Shown here one piece after another: positions 26,034 to 33,554 of a DNA stretch of 64,000 bases. This DNA is from Bradyrhizobium prioriisuperbiae. Its GTDB lineage: Bacteria; Pseudomonadota; Alphaproteobacteria; Rhizobiales; Xanthobacteraceae. Positions within the stretch are counted from its first letter, which is position 1. Every line of letters starts with the position of its first letter. Made by a program: the position numbers and the translations under genes. The notes beneath the pieces are model-generated. The model was not told the origin of the DNA. It searched no databases and worked only from the letters and a program-made list of their open reading frames with translations. The stretch is taken from contig NZ_CP135921.1 of NCBI RefSeq assembly GCF_032397745.1, positions 4,018,501-4,082,500 on the forward strand, given 5' to 3'.

Positions 26034-26269
26034 CGCACTTGGCAGACTGTCTTGACAGACTGTCTTGGCAGTCCGTTCCTGACATCTTTGCGCAGGGTCA
26101 GCGGACCGGGCGCCATGCGGCGCGTGACAACGAGAGGCGTGGCTCCGGCGCGTCCTGAGCCTGTTAACCGTTGAGTAACCATGTCTGGTGAGGCGCCGTT
26201 AAGATCTGATCTGGCCCGAAAAACCCGTTCCCTGTTCGGTCCGCGAGAACGTTTCGTGATTTCAGGCCG

Positions 26270-26400
26270 TCGGCTTTGCTAGACCTCCGGCTCCCCTGGG
26301 ATGCGGTCATCGACGGAGAGATCGTCGTCGTCGTGGATGGAAAGCCGAACCTCTAGGCGATGCAGGCACCGCTCGACAACAGGCGAGGGGCCCGGCGTGG
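26270..26400 (+). pseudogene. Fragment of an ATP-dependent DNA ligase
   Basis: One reading frame gives LLDLRLPWDAVIDGEIVVVV, then DGKPNL, a TAG stop at 26354-26356 and AMQAPLDNRRG. This matches the DGEIV-DGKPNFQALQ-LD segment found after motif I in LigD-type ATP-dependent DNA ligases, with Phe-Gln lost to the stop. Nothing upstream or downstream continues the ligase. The frame runs straight into the truncated thiolase copy, so the point near 26400-26412 is a rearrangement junction. Short match, hence moderate confidence. Confidence 0.5.
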
Positions 26401-26956
26401 TGACGCCGAGCCGCTGAAGCTGCTCGACTGCTGCCCGGTGTCCGACGGCGGCGCCGCCTTTGTGGTCAGCCGCGAACCGATATCGTCCCATCATGTCCGC
26501 ATACGTGGCTGCGGCCAGGCGCATCTGCACCAGCACGTCACCGCGATGGACAATGTCACCGAGACCGGCGCTTCGGCTGCTTTTGCGCGGGCGCAGGCCA
26601 AGGCCGGTTTCGGCCTTGCCGATATCAAGTATGCAGCTATCTACGACAGTTTCACCATCACGCTCACCATGCTGCTCGAAGAACTCGGATTGGCCGCACG
26701 CGGCGAGGCGGCGGCGCGGGCCCGCAATGGCGACTTCGGCGTATCCGGCGCTTTGCCGCTCAACACCCATGGCGGTCTCCTGAGCTACGGCCATTGCGGT
26801 TGTGGCGGCGCCATGGCCCATCTGGTCGAAACCCAGTTGCAGATGACCGGGCGTGCCGGGCCGCGTCAGGTGCGCGACGCTTCGGTGGCGTTGCTGCATG
26901 GGGACGGCGGTGTGCTGTCGTCCCATGTCACCATGATGCTGGAGCAGTCACGATGA
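26360..26956 (+). pseudogene. 5'-truncated second copy of the thiolase-like gene
   Basis: From about 26412 the sequence is homologous to 23812-24356 of the intact gene: AEPLKLLDCCPVSDGG, NTHGGLLSYGHCGCGGAMAH and the rest to the C-terminus. The first 198 or so residues, including the whole N-terminal half of the fold, are replaced by 17 residues of ligase-derived sequence from an in-frame ATG at 26360. A stable thiolase fold cannot form from this half. Homology is very high between about 23920/26520 and 24350/26950. The stop still overlaps the start of its DUF35 partner. Confidence 0.8.
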
Positions 26957-27315
26957 GCGAGACGGTCGACACCATGGATTGGACGCAAGGCGCTGAAACG
27001 ATCAGCTATCAATTGTGCGGCGCCTGCCGCTCCGTCTGGTATTTCCGCCGTGGGTTCTGTCCGTCGTGTGGAGCGGCCGAGCCGGAATTGCACCGGGCGA
27101 GCGGCAAGGGTGTCGTCTATGCAGCGTCGCTGGTATGCCGGGCTGCCACGCCCGAGGCCAAGGCCCACGTGCCCTACATGATCGTGCTTATCGATATGGC
27201 GGAAGGCTTTCGTGTGATGGCGCACGGCGACAAGGCGCTCGCGATCGGCGACGCGGTTGTCGCGCGGTTCGAGAACTTCACCGATCGTCGCGTGCCGTAT
27301 TTTGAGAAGGTATGA
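26953..27315 (+). CDS. DUF35 Zn-ribbon/OB-fold partner protein, copy 2
   Basis: 120 residues, intact, with the zinc ribbon CGACRSVWYFRRGFCPSCGA and OB-fold GVVYAASLVCRAATPEAKAHVPYMIVL. It is clearly related to copy 1 but diverged, especially at both ends (for example ETVDTMDWTQGAETISYQLC). It overlaps the truncated thiolase copy by ATGA. Its own thiolase half is broken, so it is either dead weight or serves the intact thiolase at 23220. It is convergent with a GNAT gene nine bases away. Confidence 0.88.
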   Translation: MSETVDTMDWTQGAETISYQLCGACRSVWYFRRGFCPSCGAAEPELHRASGKGVVYAASLVCRAATPEAKAHVPYMIVLIDMAEGFRVMAHGDKALAIGDAVVARFENFTDRRVPYFEKV

Positions 27316-27324
27316 AGCCGGACA

Positions 27325-27879
27325 TCACTCCGTGCCGTCGCTTGCGGAGCTGTTGTTTTCGGGAGATCGGGCGACCCAGATAAGCCCGTGCCAGGCGCCG
27401 GTGCTCTGATAGTGGGCGGTGAAGTCGCGGCTCCCGTCCCGTTGCAAACCTAGTCGCGACATCACCGCCTGGGATCGCAGATTGTCCGCTGCCGTGTAGG
27501 ACACGATCTCCTGCAAACCCGCGCGCTTGAATGCATCGTCGAGTGCGCCTTGCGCAGCCTCGGTCACGTATCCGTGGCCCCAGGCGCTTCGGACCAATCG
27601 CCAGCCGATCTCGAAGTGCCTCCCCAGTGGATGATCGGGGCCGGCCGGCATCACGCCGGCATAACCGAGGAAATCACCGGCATGGTTCTCAATGACCCAT
27701 CTGCAGAAGCCGTGCCGGTTGAAGGCGGCGACATAACGATCGAGCTTTGCGTCGCTCGCCACTCGACCGATCGGACCTCCAAGATCGTGCATCACCTCGG
27801 GGTCTGCGTTCATCGTGGCGAATGAGTCGCGATCAGTTTCGTGCCATGGGCGAAGTCGCAACCGATCTGTCTTGATCAC
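27325..27879 (-). CDS. GNAT family N-acetyltransferase (RimJ/RimL type)
   Basis: 184 residues in the RimJ/RimL layout: TDRLRLRPWHETDRDSF, WVIENHAGDFLGYAGV, HFEIGWRLVRSAWGHGYVTEA with the acetyl-CoA binding RxxWGxG loop, and ALQEIVSYT-like LQEIVSYTAADNLRSQAVMSRLG. It transfers acetyl from acetyl-CoA to an amino group of a protein or small molecule; target unknown. It starts with GTG, supported by GGAGG nine bases upstream. The surroundings suggest an accessory gene. Confidence 0.88.
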   Translation of the reverse strand: MIKTDRLRLRPWHETDRDSFATMNADPEVMHDLGGPIGRVASDAKLDRYVAAFNRHGFCRWVIENHAGDFLGYAGVMPAGPDHPLGRHFEIGWRLVRSAWGHGYVTEAAQGALDDAFKRAGLQEIVSYTAADNLRSQAVMSRLGLQRDGSRDFTAHYQSTGAWHGLIWVARSPENNSSASDGTE

Positions 27880-28046
27880 TGAAACAGCCCTCCGGATCCT
27901 ATGCGGCGCCTATGCGGAGGAGTCCGTAGCGCTCTCGAAATCATATCCTGACACGACGATATTGACGGCATGAGTCAAGCGTCCCGCACCGACGATCTCC
28001 AAATGGGGGCGGCGTGGACGGGACGATAACGAACGAGAGTGACGTC

Positions 28047-28490
28047 ATGTCTGATCTTCAGGTCGCCAATGGCGACAGAATTATTGCACCGATGATCGAA
28101 CTTGCGGGGTGTGCGGCACGGCACCGCATCATCGTCGCCGGCGCGAAGAGCATGGAAATGATGCTGGAGTTGCATCGGCGTGGTTATCCGCACGCCGCGG
28201 CCACGGGCAATTGCGGCCGCCCCGCCGGTCAGTACGACATTGCGCTGATCGATTGGCGCAGGCGCACGCTGCATGCGCTTGAGCCGACGCTGGACTGGCT
28301 GATGAATTTCCTCAGCACGAGAGGCGTGCTGGTGGTCTGGGTCGACGCCCAGAAGCCGGCGGCGAACCAGAGCCTGCGCGACGCGCTGGAAAAACGTGGC
28401 TTCATGATCGAGCAGAGCACCGTGCACGACTGCGGTTGCGCGCTGTCGGCGCGACGCTTCCTGGCTCATCCGATTCAAAAGGCAGCTTAG
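28047..28490 (+). CDS. Hypothetical protein, possibly a degenerate Rossmann-fold protein
   Basis: 147 residues. I recognise no family. The alternation RHRIIVAGAKSMEMMLELHRRG, QYDIALIDWRR, TRGVLVVWVDAQ and ALEKRGFMIEQSTVHDCGCALSARR looks like the strands and helices of a methyltransferase-type Rossmann sheet. The glycine-rich SAM loop (ExGxGxG) is missing. The ATG at 28047 is preferred to 28014 because the sequence before it is not conserved-looking; the ribosome site is weak. It is followed 11 bases on by another small gene in the same direction. Confidence 0.6.
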   Translation: MSDLQVANGDRIIAPMIELAGCAARHRIIVAGAKSMEMMLELHRRGYPHAAATGNCGRPAGQYDIALIDWRRRTLHALEPTLDWLMNFLSTRGVLVVWVDAQKPAANQSLRDALEKRGFMIEQSTVHDCGCALSARRFLAHPIQKAA

Positions 28491-28501
28491 GGACAACTCA
28501 C

Positions 28502-28693
28502 ATGGCCAAGGCCAGAGTACGGCGCGACGTCATTCGCGAATGGATGTCCCTTGCGCGGGACCAGCGACAATCCAGCCAGCAGGCACTCGCCTTCGCGACA
28601 GCGGCGCTCCAGCGACACAGCCTGCCGCGTAGCCGGCGATCGCCGCACACCGTCATCATGGGATGGCTGCGGCCACGCGCGGGACGTCCCTGA
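28502..28693 (+). CDS. Small basic hypothetical protein
   Basis: 63 residues, very Arg-rich (starts MAKARVRRDVIREWMSLARD, ends GWLRPRAGRP). AGGGACA lies about nine bases before the ATG, and the gene follows the preceding one by 11 bases, so the two may be cotranscribed. One helix (REWMSLARDQRQSSQQALAF) is plausible; the basic tail could bind nucleic acid. No family recognised. Confidence 0.5.
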   Translation: MAKARVRRDVIREWMSLARDQRQSSQQALAFATAALQRHSLPRSRRSPHTVIMGWLRPRAGRP

Positions 28694-28792
28694 GGACAAG
28701 CGGCCGCTAGGTCGTCGCTGCAACTGTAAGCCACGGATGGAACTCACTATTTTAGGCTTTGTTGACGGGATATAAAAGGATTGGTTGACAAC

Positions 28793-28867
28793 GTGCGTCG
28801 TCGGATCAATCTAAAAGAAGCCTATGAGGGAACCTTTCCCCTTTTGATGGCAGTGAGATTAGGATGA
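28793..28867 (+). CDS. Possible short first cistron of the toxin-antitoxin operon
   Basis: A 24-codon frame from GTG (or TTG at 28781) reads RRRINLKEAYEGTFPLLM and stops in an ATGA overlap with the next gene's first ATG at 28864. The overlap suggests translational coupling, but no good ribosome site is visible. A TTGACA hexamer at 28785-28790 with AATCTA 17 bases on could be the operon promoter, in which case this ORF would start too close to the transcript's 5' end. Weak case. Confidence 0.25.
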   Translation: MRRRINLKEAYEGTFPLLMAVRLG

Positions 28868-29124
28868 TGAGCCCCGCCCTGGTTTTAACAACCGTGAATG
28901 CGCCGCATAGCAAACAGCTAAGCGCGTTGGAGCTTGTCCATTATCTGCTTGATCATCAAGCCGCGAAGGACGTCCCGGGCCACATGTCGTTGTTTTTTGG
29001 CGAAGTCAGTCCTGATTTGCAGATCGGCTTTGCCAACATGTTCGATATTACCGAGGTACAGCTTGTGGACGCGGCGAAGGCTTTCGCCTCCTATTCGGGC
29101 GAATCTTATCCGCTCGCAGCGTGA
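28864..29124 (+). CDS. Probable antitoxin partner of the AbiEii-like toxin
   Basis: 86 residues, acidic to neutral, with ALVLTTVNAPHSKQLSALELVHYLL then a helical C-terminal half (FANMFDITEVQLVDAAKAFA). No DNA-binding motif is obvious. It overlaps the following nucleotidyltransferase gene by four bases (GTGA), the normal layout of an antitoxin ahead of its toxin. Two ATGs in tandem (28864, 28867) could start it. Its base composition is clearly more AT-rich than the surrounding chromosome, which points to transfer. The antitoxin role is inferred from position. Confidence 0.6.
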   Translation: MMSPALVLTTVNAPHSKQLSALELVHYLLDHQAAKDVPGHMSLFFGEVSPDLQIGFANMFDITEVQLVDAAKAFASYSGESYPLAA

Positions 29125-29783
29125 ACGGTCAAAATCGCCCATCCGATTGGACGCGGTTGTTTCGCATCGCTTGTTCGCTCATAGACCAAGTAAACTCAGA
29201 ACAATTGATCATCGATGCTTGGGCATTCGGCGGCGGGACAGCCATGATGCTCCAAATCGATCATCGCGAAAGCCGTGACATCGATATTTTCCTATCGGAC
29301 CCACAATTACTTGCGTTTTTCGATCCACGGACCCACGACTTTGAATTTGAAGTTCGACCGGCCGAATATAATGGTGACGGCATCGGCTTTCTGAAACTCG
29401 CGTTCGGGGATATCGGAGAAATTGATTTTATCGTTGGCCATGCGATGACCTCATTACCAACGACACAACGAACGATTGAAGGTGTCTCGGTTCAGTTGGA
29501 AACTATCCCTGAGATCATCACCAAGAAAATCTACCATCGTGGATCAAACATAAGGCCCCGAGATATTTTTGATATTGCAGCGGCCGGTGAAACTCACTCA
29601 GATGCAATTATTGAAGAGTTGCGTTCCTATCGCCTGCAAGTGACGCAAACACTTGCGAGGATTGAAAAGTTGAATCCACAGTTTGTGCGCGATGCGATTG
29701 CCCAGTTGGCCATAAAAGAAAACTACAAAGCGATCTCTCAAACTGCAATCGAACGGGCACAAGCAATCCTTCTCTCTGTATAG
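29121..29783 (+). CDS. AbiEii/AbiGii-type nucleotidyltransferase toxin
   Basis: 220 residues of the DUF1814/AbiEii family. The nucleotidyltransferase core reads AFGGGTAMMLQIDHRESRDIDIF, with the GG, HR and D-x-D residues expected to bind NTP and metal. The C-terminal signature IPEIITKKIYHRGSNIRPRDIFDIAA carries the family's Lys, Arg and Asp. Members act as type IV (AbiE) or tRNA-modifying toxins and in phage abortive infection. It starts with GTG inside the stop of the antitoxin gene. AT-rich like its partner. Length is on the short side for the family (AbiEii is about 300), similar to compact DUF1814 forms. Confidence 0.8.
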   Translation: MNGQNRPSDWTRLFRIACSLIDQVNSEQLIIDAWAFGGGTAMMLQIDHRESRDIDIFLSDPQLLAFFDPRTHDFEFEVRPAEYNGDGIGFLKLAFGDIGEIDFIVGHAMTSLPTTQRTIEGVSVQLETIPEIITKKIYHRGSNIRPRDIFDIAAAGETHSDAIIEELRSYRLQVTQTLARIEKLNPQFVRDAIAQLAIKENYKAISQTAIERAQAILLSV

Positions 29784-29790
29784 TCCAAAG

Positions 29791-29949
29791 TCATGCCGCG
29801 GCTCGTGAGGCGTCTGGCGAGGTCGACGGTCTCTTGTCCATTGGAGCGACAAGGCCAACGACGCTGACATAGCGAGTCGCGATGCGCTCTTCGTCATCGA
29901 CAACTTCATACCGCGAAGCACGAGGCACTTCGCCGAGACCGTGAATAAA
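29791..29949 (-). pseudogene. C-terminal fragment of an unidentified protein
   Basis: A minus-strand frame gives IHGLGEVPRASRYEVVDDEE, then ERIATRYVSVVGLVAPMDKRP and a Ser/Ala-rich end at a TGA. A TGA stop lies immediately before it and there is no start codon ahead of the conserved-looking part. Codon use resembles real coding sequence. It looks like the tail of a gene cut by a rearrangement next to the toxin-antitoxin operon. Family not recognised. Confidence 0.35.
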
Positions 29950-29966
29950 TCAAGGCCCAAACGGGC

Positions 29967-29999
29967 GAAGGGCCCGGCGTGGTTTGCGCCGAGCCCTTC
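29967..29999 (-). terminator. Terminator hairpin of rnpB
   Basis: On the minus-strand transcript GAAGGGCUCGGCG and CGCCGGGCCCUUC pair over 13 positions with one U-G wobble, around CAAACCA. Read on the plus strand the same position would be a C-A mismatch, which argues that the minus-strand RNA is the functional one. It lies about 30 bases past the RNase P RNA 3' end. Confidence 0.65.
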
Positions 30000-30027
30000 A
30001 TTCAAAACGCGTGACGCGTTCCTTAAA

Positions 30028-30448
30028 AGCATCAGCCGGCCTGTAAGCCGGGTTTTGTAGGGCACCGCGCGCTTGCGCGCGCGATACGTGACGGCCATTC
30101 CTCTGGGACAACGCTTGCGCGTTGCCTCGAGCAACCTACCCGAACGGTCGAGCCAGACATGCCCTGCGGAGTTATCGCTCGATGAGCGAACTGTCCGCGA
30201 CGCCGTTCCTATTCGGTTTTGCTCCCGGTGGGGTTTACCCTGCCATCTCCGTCGCCGGAGACGCGGTGCGCTCTTACCGCACCTTTTCACCCTTACCCGC
30301 GCCGCGGCGCAGGCGGTTCGTTCTCTGTGGCACTTTCCCTGGGGTCGCCCCCGCCGGACGTTATCCGGCACCGTTTGTCCATGGAGCCCGGACTTTCCTC
30401 TCCCGCGACCTTTCGATCCTTGCGGGAGCGGCCGTCCAGCCGACTGAC
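30028..30448 (-). ncRNA. rnpB: RNase P RNA (type A)
   Basis: On the minus strand the 5' part reads GUCGGCUGGACGGCCGCUCC, then GGUCGCGGGAGAGGAAAGUC and CGGGCUCCAUGGA, the conserved P4/CR-I region. Later come GGGAAAGUGCCACAGAGAAC (CR-II/III) and, near the 3' end, ACCCGGCUUACAGGCCGGCU, the CR-V/P4 partner. This is the catalytic RNA that trims tRNA 5' leaders. About 420 bases fits type A. The ends are estimated from the terminal P1 strands and are accurate to a few bases. Several ORFs on both strands across this stretch are spurious. Confidence 0.95.
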
Positions 30449-30450
30449 GG

Positions 30451-31239
30451 TCATGTCATGGAGTGCGGCGGCAACGGGGTCAAGTGCGGCGCATCGGCCG
30501 GCCGGCTGTCGAGCAGTGCCTGCAGGGTGGCGATCGTCGAGGGATCGGCGAGGCCGTCGACCCGCTCAGGCCGAAAATGGCGCTGAAACGCAGTCACCAC
30601 GTCCATGGTGCCGCTGTCGTACTGGCCGGTGCGCGGCACGGCATAGCCATAAGCCGCGAACCGTTCCTGCAGCGCCATGACGTCTTCGCCGGCGGCCCCC
30701 AGTGTGAGGGCAGGGCCCTTGCTGATTCGCGCCGGCCGCACCCAGTGGCCGACGCCGGAGCTTGCGAGCAGCCGCCACGGGAATTTCTCGCCGGGATCCT
30801 TCTTGCGATCCGGCGCGATGTCGGAATGCGCCAGCACCCGGTGTTTGACGATCTTGCGGCGAATCGTGATGCCGCGGCAGAGCGCGATGACGGCAGCGAT
30901 CTGGCGCGACGGGAAATCCGGATAACCCCAGTCGTGGCCGCCGTTGATGATCTCGACGCCGATGGAGCAGGAATTGATGTCGGTCTCGCCCGCCCATTGC
31001 GAGGTGCCCGCATGCCAGGCGCGCCGCGCTTCCGGCACGCACTGCACGATGCGGCCGTCCTCCAGCACGACATAGTGCGCCGAGACCTCGGTGCCGGCCT
31101 TGCACAGCCGCGCCAGGGCGCTCTCGGCGTCCTGCATCCCGGTGTAATGCAGCACGACCATGTCCGGCGCGCGGTTGCCGCGCCGGTCGCCATAGTTTGC
31201 GGAGGGGATTACATCGGAAATCACCGACGAATCCGGCAT
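30451..31239 (-). CDS. N-acetylmuramoyl-L-alanine amidase with peptidoglycan-binding domain (AmiD-like)
   Basis: About 262 residues. The Amidase_2 domain has the zinc His in MVVLHYTGM, a second in WHAGTSQW and a third in VLAHSDIAPDRKKDPGEKF, which also holds the catalytic Lys. A PG_binding_1 domain follows (ALQERFAAYGYAV, VVTAFQRHFRPERVDG). It cuts between MurNAc and L-Ala, most likely on muropeptides. No signal peptide with this start, so it may be cytosolic like AmpD. The start is uncertain: ATG 31251 and an upstream frame to 31356 are open, but no site has a good Shine-Dalgarno. Its stop codon is directly followed by rnpB. Confidence 0.88.
   Translation of the reverse strand: MPDSSVISDVIPSANYGDRRGNRAPDMVVLHYTGMQDAESALARLCKAGTEVSAHYVVLEDGRIVQCVPEARRAWHAGTSQWAGETDINSCSIGVEIINGGHDWGYPDFPSRQIAAVIALCRGITIRRKIVKHRVLAHSDIAPDRKKDPGEKFPWRLLASSGVGHWVRPARISKGPALTLGAAGEDVMALQERFAAYGYAVPRTGQYDSGTMDVVTAFQRHFRPERVDGLADPSTIATLQALLDSRPADAPHLTPLPPHSMT
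30455..30484 (-). promoter_or_regulatory. Probable rnpB promoter inside the amidase coding sequence
   Basis: On the minus strand CTTGACC (30478-30484) is an alphaproteobacterial -35 element. Seventeen bases on, CATGAC (30455-30460) is a weak -10, placing the start of transcription at about 30448, the 5' end of RNase P RNA. The promoter overlaps the last codons of the amidase gene. Confidence 0.55.
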
Positions 31240-31403
31240 GAACTTCAGCATGTCGGCGTGGAACCAGGGCGATGGAAGTTTCGAGCGAAGCGTGGACGCA
31301 GGGGTCCTTTGACGCTTCGACTCAGTGCCACCCGACGTAAACGACCCTTGGTCCATCTCACACCCAAACCCGGCAGCACAGCGGCGGTAAGCCGACTTTC
31401 GAA

Positions 31404-31463
31404 AGACTTGGGAACCGCAGACTTGGGAACCGCAGCCTTGGGAACCGCAGACCTGGGAACCGC
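31404..31463. repeat. Four tandem copies of a 15-bp repeat
   Basis: The unit AGACTTGGGAACCGC occurs at 31404, 31419, 31434 and 31449; copies one and two are identical, three and four differ by one base each. The last copy runs into a palindrome, GGAACCGCGGTTCC (31455-31468). It is in the 920-base gene-free stretch between the amidase and rsmH; no credible gene covers it. Confidence 0.85.
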
Positions 31464-31822
31464 GGTTCCGACCTCATCACACCCCAACGCAGCGCATCCA
31501 TTCCAGCAAACGAGATTCAAGGTTTCCGCCTGACCGACGGCTGTCGCGTCGTCGCCGGGCAACCCTCGGGTAATGTTATCCCGCCATGGGACAGCGGGCG
31601 CAATCGCTTTGCGTTGTCCGGCGCTGCACTGCGAACATCCTTAATCGAAGAATATCTTTTAGAATCAATGGATTGGGATCTGCTAGAGGGTGCGACGCAT
31701 GGTGGGACCGCAAAACCGGGCAGCGGGTTTTACAATTTGAGCCGGATTATCAACGATTCCTTAATGTTAACTCCCGCTTACTGAGCATGAACGCCGGTTC
31801 GCGGCGAGTTCGCGGCAACAGG

Positions 31823-31899
31823 CAGTGTGGCGGTTCAGAAATTTCCCCCGAGCGAGCGGCGAGTCCGGGAGGGAAATTTCTGAACCACACGCCACACTG
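31823..31899. repeat. Long inverted repeat upstream of rsmH, element 1
   Basis: The arms are CAGTGTGGCG + GTTCAGAAATTTCCC and GGGAAATTTCTGAAC + CGCCACACTG, separated on the right side by a four-base bulge. Together they form a 25-bp stem closed by a GC-rich loop. The stretch 31560-31820 just before it is AT-richer and holds no gene I can support. Confidence 0.85.
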
Positions 31900-31910
31900 C
31901 ATTTAAAACA

Positions 31911-31986
31911 TCTAGCGTTCTTCGAATCCGAAGTTCGCTCGAAGGTGCTGCTAGGTCGAAGCGAACTTCGGATTCGAAACGCTAGA
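31911..31986. repeat. Long inverted repeat upstream of rsmH, element 2
   Basis: The arms TCTAGCGTT + TCGAATCCGAAGTTCGCT and AGCGAACTTCGGATTCGA + AACGCTAGA pair over about 27 bases with only one- or two-base bulges. The two elements are separated by 11 AT-rich bases. It ends 173 bases before the rsmH start. Confidence 0.85.
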
Positions 31987-32159
31987 ATGTTCATGATCGA
32001 TCGCAACATCCCATGGTTGGCCACCAGATCCCATGCGGACGCCACGTTGCCCTTGAGGATGCCTTTAAGGGTCCCTGGGGGGCCTCGCAAAGGCGGCGTG
32101 CCGCTGAGGTCGCATCTGCGCGCCGGCGATTGGATCGCTCAGTCGGATGGGGGCGGCTC

Positions 32160-33167
32160 ATGACGTCCAGCACGAAAGCGGAAGCTCCGCTGCATATTCC
32201 CGTGCTCGGCCGCGAGGCCGTGGACGCGCTGGCGCCGCGCGACGGCGGCATCTATGTGGACGCGACTTTCGGGGCGGGCGGCTACAGCCGTATGATCCTC
32301 GATGTGCCCGGCACCCGCGTGATCGGCATCGACCGCGACCGCACCGCCATCGCCGGTGGTTTCGATCTCGTCGACGCCGCGAACGGGCGCCTCACCCTGG
32401 TGGAGGACCGGTTTTCTGAGCTGGCTGACGTCTGCGCCGTGCAGGGCTTTGAGTCGGTCGACGGCATCGTCATGGATGTCGGCGTGTCGTCGATGCAGCT
32501 CGATCAGGCCGGGCGCGGCTTCTCGTTCCGGTTCGACGGTCCTCTCGACATGCGCATGGGCCACAACGGCCCGACCGCGGCGGACGTGATTGCCACGGCG
32601 TCCGAGAGCGATCTCGCTGATGTCATCTATATCTTCGGCGAGGAGCGGAAGTCGCGCGGCATCGCGCGCGCCATCGTCGCCGCGCGGCGCGAGACGCCGA
32701 TCACCACCACCCGGGCGCTGGCCGACATCGTGGGTCGCGTGGTGCGCTCCAAGCCGAACGACATTCATCCCGCCACCCGCACGTTCCAGGCGCTGCGCAT
32801 TCTGGTCAATGAAGAACTCGACGAACTGCAGACGGCGCTGGTCGCGGCCGAGCAGGTGCTCAAGCCCGGCGGCCGGCTGGCGGTGGTTTCGTTCCACTCG
32901 CTGGAAGATCGCATCGTCAAGACCTTCTTCAATGCGCGCGGCAAAAGCGGCGGCGGCTCGCGGCATCTGCCGGAGGTCAGCCAGCTTGCGCCGAGCTTCG
33001 AGATTCTGACCCGGCGTCCGGTCACGGCCGACGACGCTGAAGTCGCGGCCAATCCGCGCGCGCGCTCGGCGAAGTTGCGTTCGGCCGCGCGCACCGAGGC
33101 CCCTGCGCATCCGGCCGACGGACTGCAGGATTGGCCGTCACTGGCAACCGTCATGAGGGGAGGCTAG
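32160..33167 (+). CDS. rsmH: 16S rRNA (cytosine(1402)-N(4))-methyltransferase
   Basis: 335 residues. It methylates C1402 in the ribosomal decoding centre using SAM. Family blocks are all there: [28 protein letters not shown] (SAM loop), [59 protein letters not shown] and [12 protein letters not shown]. The ATG at 32160 has a G-rich ribosome site; the frame is open upstream to 32013 but that part is not RsmH. It is the first dcw gene here because no mraZ is found ahead of it. ftsL starts four bases past its stop. Confidence 0.97.
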   Translation: MTSSTKAEAPLHIPVLGREAVDALAPRDGGIYVDATFGAGGYSRMILDVPGTRVIGIDRDRTAIAGGFDLVDAANGRLTLVEDRFSELADVCAVQGFESVDGIVMDVGVSSMQLDQAGRGFSFRFDGPLDMRMGHNGPTAADVIATASESDLADVIYIFGEERKSRGIARAIVAARRETPITTTRALADIVGRVVRSKPNDIHPATRTFQALRILVNEELDELQTALVAAEQVLKPGGRLAVVSFHSLEDRIVKTFFNARGKSGGGSRHLPEVSQLAPSFEILTRRPVTADDAEVAANPRARSAKLRSAARTEAPAHPADGLQDWPSLATVMRGG

Positions 33168-33170
33168 CAC

Positions 33171-33554
33171 GTGCGCATCGTGCATCTCTTCGTGATCTGC
33201 GCGCTGGTGTTCGCGGCCGCCTATGTCTATCGCATCAAGATGGAATCGACGGTGCGCACCGAGAATGTGCTGAAGCTGCGCGCCGACATCCGCGAGCAGC
33301 GCGACGCGATCGCGGGCCTGCATGCGGAATGGGCCAAGCTGCAGAATCCGGCGCGGCTGCAGGGATTGGCGCAACGCCATCTGGCGACGCGGCCGATCGA
33401 AGCCCTGCAATACGACCAGCTGAAGAACCTGCCGGACCGGCCGCCGAGCTTCGCGCGATCCACCACCCCCGATCCGATCGGCGCCATGCTCGATACCATC
33501 AACAAGGATGTCACCAGCTCGGTGCCCACCCCTGCGGCGGAGGATGCGCAGTGA
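33171..33554 (+). CDS. ftsL: Cell division protein FtsL
   Basis: 127 residues: one N-terminal membrane helix (IVHLFVICALVFAAAYVYRI) followed by a leucine-zipper-like coiled coil (VLKLRADIREQRDAIAGLHAEWAKLQNPARLQGLA), the bitopic FtsL pattern. In the periplasm it joins FtsB and FtsQ and helps activate FtsWI. It starts with GTG, preceded by GAGGGGAGG, three bases after the rsmH stop. Its stop overlaps the ftsI start by four bases (GTGA). Sequence is poorly conserved in this family, so position is part of the evidence. Confidence 0.92.
   Translation: MRIVHLFVICALVFAAAYVYRIKMESTVRTENVLKLRADIREQRDAIAGLHAEWAKLQNPARLQGLAQRHLATRPIEALQYDQLKNLPDRPPSFARSTTPDPIGAMLDTINKDVTSSVPTPAAEDAQ

Noticed and set aside
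30073..30680. Several overlapping open frames on the plus strand
   Set aside because: They lie across the RNase P RNA and the amidase gene; the RNA signature explains the sequence.
31586..32163. Open frames between the amidase and rsmH, considered as mraZ
   Set aside because: None contains the MraZ DRFVSN/DxKGR repeats, and they are built from the long inverted repeats.
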